Assembly (NCBI GenBank): GCA_902806375.1
Contig: CADCWK010000037.1
Location: 1-10,885, forward strand
Length of the DNA stretch: 10,885 bases
Direction: 5' to 3'
From: an uncultured Thermomicrobiales bacterium
GTDB lineage: Bacteria > Chloroflexota > Chloroflexia > Thermomicrobiales > UBA6265
The notes beneath the pieces were generated by a model. That model saw nothing but the letters and a program-made list of their open reading frames with translations. It was not told the DNA's origin and made no database searches. Both the position numbers and the translations under genes were made by a program. Positions 6,761 to 10,885 of the stretch are shown in pieces (positions within the stretch are counted from its first letter, which is position 1; each line of letters starts with the position of its first letter).

Positions 6761-6795
6761 TCCCGCCGCCATGTCGATCCGGCATGGCGGCGGGA
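6761..6795. repeat. Very stable hairpin with 13-bp perfect arms
   Basis: Left arm TCCCGCCGCCATG (6761-6773) and right arm CATGGCGGCGGGA (6783-6795) are perfectly complementary. The 9-base loop can add a wobble pair and two G-C pairs, leaving a 3-base loop. It lies in the gap between divergent genes with no T tract on either side, so it is not an evident terminator. It could be a 5' leader structure for the Spx-like message, a small RNA element or a dispersed palindromic repeat. Confidence 0.55.
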
Positions 6796-6899
6796 AGCAA
6801 GCGATGTTCCGGCCGAAACGCCCATTCGCCCCGGCCCGTCCACCCAGGTGTACGGACACTCAGGTATGCTTGTCGTCCATGGCTGTCCGATCCGTTCGT

Positions 6900-6904
6900 G
6901 GAGG
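6900..6904 (+). promoter_or_regulatory. Ribosome binding site that sets the Spx-like start
   Basis: GGAGG with a 5-base gap to the ATG at 6910. The reading frame is open for more than 300 bases further upstream, so this site decides the start. Confidence 0.75.
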
Positions 6905-6909
6905 TCCCG

Positions 6910-7272
6910 ATGATCTCGATCTACGTCCATCCGACGTGTACGTCCTGCCGCAAGGCAGTCGCTCTGCTCGAGGCGTCCGGCGCCCGGGTGGAGCGACGCG
7001 ACTACTTCCGCGATCGCTTCTCCGCCGATGAACTCCGCGACGTCCTCGCCCGGGCTGGTCGGACACCGTCGGAGATGTTGTCGACGCGGGCGAAAGCCTA
7101 CCGGGACCTGGACATCGCGGGACGTGGCCTGGATGACGAGGCGTTGCTCGCGGCGATGGCCGAGGAGCCGACGCTGTTGCGCCGCCCGCTGGCGATCAGC
7201 GGTCATCGAAGCACCGTCGGCTTCAACGCCGGCGCGCTGACGGAGCTGGCGGAGGCCGATCGGACCGCCTGA
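6910..7272 (+). CDS. Spx/ArsC-family thiol protein
   Basis: Small cytoplasmic thioredoxin-fold protein of 120 residues in the ArsC/Spx/YffB family. The redox motif CTSC is at residues 10-13 in YVHPTCTSCRKAVALLEASG. It also has MLSTRAKAYRDL (56-67), EPTLLRRPLAI (86-96) and STVGFNAGAL. Compared with Bacillus subtilis Spx as I remember it, CxxC, STRxK, LLRRP and VGxN fall at the same residue numbers with no gaps through about residue 95, so it looks closer to the Spx/MgsR branch than to a true arsenate reductase. Spx binds the RNA polymerase alpha C-terminal domain and reprograms transcription under disulfide stress. Whether this protein does so is inference: the position of Spx Gly52 is Thr here. 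The C-terminus is about 11 residues shorter than Spx. GGAGG 5 bases before the ATG fixes the start. The nfo gene follows 85 bases downstream on the same strand. An arsenate reductase-like or orphan redox role remains possible. Confidence 0.85.
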   Translation: MISIYVHPTCTSCRKAVALLEASGARVERRDYFRDRFSADELRDVLARAGRTPSEMLSTRAKAYRDLDIAGRGLDDEALLAAMAEEPTLLRRPLAISGHRSTVGFNAGALTELAEADRTA

Positions 7273-7357
7273 GCCGGAGCGGTGGCGATCCCGCCCGACT
7301 TCCGCGTCACCCCCGCGAATCTCTTCCCGGGACCACTGAGTACCGAAAGGACCAACG

Positions 7358-8215
7358 ATGCTTGCGCTCGGATCCCACATGTCGACGAGCGGTGGCGGGC
7401 CGCCCAGGGCCCTCGAACGGGCGGCCGAGCTCGGACTCGAGTCGTGCCAGTTGTTCACGAAGAGCGAACGCCAGTGGGCCGCCAAGCCGCTGACCGACGA
7501 GCAGATCACGGCATTTCACCGTGGCCTGACTGCCGACACCCGGCTCAATCGGCGTGTCGTCGCACACGACTCCTACCTGATCAATATGGCGTCGCCGGAC
7601 GATGACCTTCGGGCGAAGTCCCAGGCGGCGCTGCTCGTCGAGCTGCAGCGCTGTGACACGCTGGAGATCCCCTACCTCGTCAGCCACCCGGGTGCCCACG
7701 TCGGCAGCGGGCCGGAGGCAGGGATCGCCCGGATCATCGAATCGGTCAACCAGGTCCTCGCCGCGCGACCGGACGGGACGACGATGCTCCTCCTCGAGAC
7801 GACGGCCGGCCAGGGCACGACGCTCGGCAAGACGTTCGAGGAGATCGCGGAGATGATCGACGGGATCGAGGACAAGGCCCGGGTCGGCGTCTGCTTCGAC
7901 ACCTGCCACACCTTCGTGGCGGGCTACGACATCCGGACGCCGGAGACCTATGCGGAGACGATGCGCCAGTTCGACGAGATCGTCGGCCTGGATCAGATCC
8001 GGGTCTTCCATCTCAACGACGCCAAGTTCGGTCTCGGTAGCAACAAGGACCGGCACGAACACATCGGGGAGGGCGAGATCGGCCTGGAAGGGTTCCGGAA
8101 CCTGATGACCGATCCCCGGATGACCGGGCGCATGGGCGTCCTTGAGACCGAGAAGGACACGACCGGAGACCTGGACCGGAAGAACCTGGCGACCCTTCGG
8201 TCGCTGAGCGCCTGA
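7358..8215 (+). CDS. nfo: Endonuclease IV (deoxyribonuclease IV)
   Basis: AP endonuclease (EC 3.1.21.2) that cuts 5' of abasic sites and clears 3' blocking groups in base excision repair. At 285 residues it has the same length as the Escherichia coli enzyme. It is a TIM barrel with a trinuclear zinc site, and all nine ligands can be placed: His70 (VAHDSYLIN), His110 (SHPGAH), Glu147 (LLLETTAGQGTTLG), Asp181 and His184 (CFDTCHTFVAGYD), His218 (FHLNDAK), Asp231 and His233 (KDRHEHIGEGEIG) and Glu263 (LETEKD). The N-terminus LGSHMSTSGG and FTKSERQW also match. ATG at 7358 has GAAAGGA (7345-7351) six bases upstream. It follows the Spx-like gene by 85 bases, possibly cotranscribed, and ends in a strong shared palindromic terminator facing fumC. 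It would act directly after the AAG glycosylase encoded at 1189-1803. Confidence 0.97.
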   Translation: MLALGSHMSTSGGGPPRALERAAELGLESCQLFTKSERQWAAKPLTDEQITAFHRGLTADTRLNRRVVAHDSYLINMASPDDDLRAKSQAALLVELQRCDTLEIPYLVSHPGAHVGSGPEAGIARIIESVNQVLAARPDGTTMLLLETTAGQGTTLGKTFEEIAEMIDGIEDKARVGVCFDTCHTFVAGYDIRTPETYAETMRQFDEIVGLDQIRVFHLNDAKFGLGSNKDRHEHIGEGEIGLEGFRNLMTDPRMTGRMGVLETEKDTTGDLDRKNLATLRSLSA

Positions 8216-8244
8216 TCGCCCGGACTGTCGCGCATATCGGACAT

Positions 8245-8280
8245 GACGGCGCCGCCCGGATCGATCCGGGCGGCGCCGTC
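8245..8280. terminator. 36-bp perfect palindrome between convergent nfo and fumC
   Basis: Bases 8245-8262 are the exact reverse complement of 8263-8280, giving a 16-bp G/C-rich stem with a TCGA loop. It lies 29 bases after the nfo stop and 28 bases beyond the fumC stop. Only two T follow on the forward strand, so classical intrinsic termination is weak on sequence, but position and strength fit a bidirectional terminator. Confidence 0.65.
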
Positions 8281-8308
8281 TTCGATCGGTCCTGTGGGGA
8301 ACGTCGGG

Positions 8309-9718
<1,410 letters not shown>

Positions 9719-10057
9719 GTCTGCGTTGCTCCCTCTGCTGGTCAGGACGAGTCGCGCTTACCGGTTCGGTGGGTCGCTCGCCCCCGTCGCTGGGAGGGGG
9801 ACGAGGGTAGCCGAGTTGAACGTATCTCATCGCACCGGGCAGGACCGTAGCACGCCAGTGTCCCGCCGGACCCACCCGTCACGCCGCGATTTCCCCATAC
9901 CGGGGAGCGTGAGCGGTTTCCCGGCCCGTCGTTGGCAGGAGAACGCCCGGTGTGCCCGCCCGTGATCCTACCACCTGGGGGACGCCCCGCGGTTACGGTG
10001 AGCCGTCCGTCCCCATGGCGGACGATGGCGGACCGTCGTCGCGACGACGAATCTCGC
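9719..10057. other. 339-bp gene-free gap upstream of fumC
   Basis: No recognisable protein or RNA gene. It should hold the fumC promoter, but I see no convincing -35/-10 pair. A bulged stem is visible at 9879-9912: TCACGC with GCGTGA outside, TCCCC with GGGGA inside, a 5-base ATACC loop and a 7-base bulge on one side. Near 10015-10033 the 9-mer ATGGCGGAC occurs twice, one base apart. The stretch next to the phosphatase stop has a 16-bp palindrome listed separately. Confidence 0.5.
10034..10049 (-). terminator. 16-bp perfect palindrome just after the phosphatase gene
   Basis: CGTCGTCGCGACGACG starts 8 bases past the phosphatase stop codon, in the position of a terminator. There is no T tract after it on the reverse strand, so termination would have to be non-canonical. 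It shares the central TCGCGA with the 6688-6705 palindrome, though flanks differ. Confidence 0.3.
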
Positions 10058-10561
10058 TCAGTCGTCGACGCCGCTGCGATGGGTAGTCAGGTGGCGATCC
10101 GAGAACGCTCCGACGGCCCGGACCTGGCCCGAGGTCTCGATGGAGCCGGGGCGCAGCGATCTCACGAGGGCAATGGCGTCGTCCGCTGTCTGGCCCTCAT
10201 GGACCAGGTAGCAGGCGAGCAGGGTTCCCGTCCGTCCGAGCCCGGCCCCACAGTGGACGGCTACTCGTCGTCCAGCCGCGACGCCCCGGGCGATCGCCGC
10301 TACTCCTTCCTCGAGTTGCCGCGGCGTCGGAGAGGTGAAGTCCCGGACGGGGAGATGGATCGCCGTGAGACCGAGCCGATCGAGTATGTCCGGGTCATGG
10401 GCACGACGGTGGAGGTTGACGATGACCGAGACGCCCGCCCCTGCCAGGCGGTCGAGATCAGCCGCGGTCCGCGGGTACGGGCATCCCAGTACCTGTCCCG
10501 TGATCCATGTGCCGTGGTCTTCACGTCGCCCGACCAGTGGCCAGACTCGTCCCAGCTTCAT
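10058..10561 (-). CDS. DUSP23-like dual-specificity protein phosphatase
   Basis: Cysteine-based phosphatase of 167 residues. The P-loop VHCGAGLGRTGT (102-113) fits HCX5RT with nucleophile Cys104 and Arg110. Asp74 in LPVRDFTSPTP is the likely general acid, placed as in DUSP23, and LRPGSIETSGQVRAV (136-150) matches the DUSP23/archaeal-like phosphatase tail almost word for word. No signal peptide or membrane segment, so cytoplasmic. The start at 10561 has GGAA about 9 bases upstream and the N-terminus is plausible for the family. It lies downstream of nuoI on the same strand but behind a good terminator, so probably transcribed on its own. The substrate (phosphotyrosine, phosphoserine/threonine, RNA or small phosphates) cannot be told from sequence, and no Hanks-type or tyrosine kinase is in the window. 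Confidence 0.9.
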   Translation of the reverse strand: MKLGRVWPLVGRREDHGTWITGQVLGCPYPRTAADLDRLAGAGVSVIVNLHRRAHDPDILDRLGLTAIHLPVRDFTSPTPRQLEEGVAAIARGVAAGRRVAVHCGAGLGRTGTLLACYLVHEGQTADDAIALVRSLRPGSIETSGQVRAVGAFSDRHLTTHRSGVDD

Positions 10562-10605
10562 GCGTGGCTTTCCTTCCCCGGACCCCTCGACGCTGAGCGG
10601 AGCCG

Positions 10606-10647
10606 AAAACCGACCACGCCCGCGCCGGATCGACCGGGGCGGGCGTG
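10606..10647 (-). terminator. Intrinsic terminator after nuoI
   Basis: On the reverse strand arms CACGCCCGC (10639-10647) and GCGGGCGTG (10615-10623) form a perfect 9-bp stem, extended inside by a 4-bp CCGG stem past one mismatch. TTTT follows at 10606-10609, five bases after the stem. It lies 21 bases beyond the nuoI stop and before the phosphatase start, so it most likely ends the nuo transcript. Confidence 0.65.
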
Positions 10648-10668
10648 ATGACGGCAGATCAGTCGACC

Positions 10669-10885
10669 CTACTCGTAGCGGTAGCCGGTGGCGTGATCCC
10701 GGAACCGGTCATAGCGGCCACCCTCGGGGCGGCGGCTGTCGGTGTCCGGGTCGGTGCCGGTGTCCCACCAGGAGGGAATCTGCGCACCGATGGCGGCCAG
10801 CTCGGTCTTGGAGTAGATCAGGCCGTCGCGCTCCATGACGGAGAGCTCGTACTCCCGGCTCATGGTGATGGCGTCGACCGGACAG
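10669..10885 (-). CDS. nuoI: NADH-quinone oxidoreductase subunit I, C-terminus (5' end outside window)
   Basis: The last 71 residues of the two-[4Fe-4S] ferredoxin-like subunit of respiratory complex I. The frame runs off the right edge and begins in CPVDAITMSREYELSVMERD, followed by GLIYSKTELAAIG. CPVDAI is the last cysteine-proline motif of the second iron-sulfur cluster, and EYEL...LIYSKTEL is the conserved stretch that follows it in bacterial NuoI. The remaining C-terminal tail (about 37 residues, ending RFRDHATGYRYE) is polar and probably variable. An ATG at 10863 exists inside the frame but lies after the cysteine motif and has no ribosome binding site, so it is not the real start. A terminator follows, so nuoI seems to be the last gene of its transcript. 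Other two-cluster ferredoxins are a less likely alternative. Confidence 0.85.
   Translation of the reverse strand, partial: CPVDAITMSREYELSVMERDGLIYSKTELAAIGAQIPSWWDTGTDPDTDSRRPEGGRYDRFRDHATGYRYE

Noticed and set aside
6865..6870. TATGCT as a -10 box for the Spx-like gene
   Set aside because: Four of six bases match, but no acceptable -35 lies 16-18 bases upstream, so I do not list it as a promoter.
6559..6909. Longer N-terminus for the Spx-like protein
   Set aside because: The frame is open upstream, but the added 117 residues are low-complexity, family homology starts at the 6910 ATG, and GGAGG lies just before it.
10669..10863. Stand-alone 64-residue hypothetical protein
   Set aside because: The frame continues to the window edge through CPVDAIT, a NuoI cysteine motif; this ATG is internal to nuoI.

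Overview
The window is GC-rich bacterial chromosome with densely packed genes, mostly short intergenic gaps and no sign of phage, insertion sequences, CRISPR or RNA genes. The gene content (MutL with an intact endonuclease motif, a soluble DegS/DegU-like pair, AAG-type glycosylase, ALG5-like glycosyltransferase, Spx-like ArsC-fold protein, NuoI) and the strong G/C bias suggest a high-GC Chloroflexota-like bacterium. The presence of mutL argues against most Actinomycetota, which usually lack MutS/MutL. This assignment is inference, not proof.

Layout, left to right. (1) A forward run, 2-3695: the C-terminal part of valyl-tRNA synthetase (valS), a 3-methyladenine DNA glycosylase (aag/mpg) whose GTG start overlaps the valS stop by 4 bases, a possible 18-codon leader ORF coupled through TAATG, then mutL. 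(2) A reverse block, 3790-6617: an ALG5-like family 2 glycosyltransferase, a DegS-like soluble histidine kinase and a NarL/DegU-type response regulator. Kinase and regulator overlap by ATGA. The regulator converges on mutL across a short gap with a weak inverted repeat. (3) A divergent gap of about 290 bp holding an 18-bp perfect palindrome and a very stable 13-bp-arm hairpin, then forward genes for an Spx/ArsC-family thiol protein (6910-7272) and endonuclease IV (nfo, 7358-8215). (4) A 36-bp perfect palindrome acting as a shared terminator between nfo and the convergent class II fumarase gene (fumC, 8309-9718, reverse). (5) A 339-bp gap, a reverse DUSP23-like phosphatase gene (10058-10561), a good terminator, and at the right edge the C-terminus of NuoI (reverse, entering from beyond the window).

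Functionally the window is mainly housekeeping. Two base-excision genes (AAG makes AP sites, Nfo cuts them) and mutL lie within 7 kb, and nfo follows an Spx-like redox protein. NuoI and fumarase represent central energy metabolism. The DegS/DegU-like pair is a cytoplasmic two-component switch with no obvious local target.

I found no clearly new multi-gene system. The most useful leads are: the two tyrosine-to-histidine changes in the AAG active-site strand, the coupled leader ORF and hairpin before mutL, the palindrome and hairpin in the divergent gap, the close gap-free match of the small thiol protein to Spx, and a nuo cluster that appears to end with nuoI.
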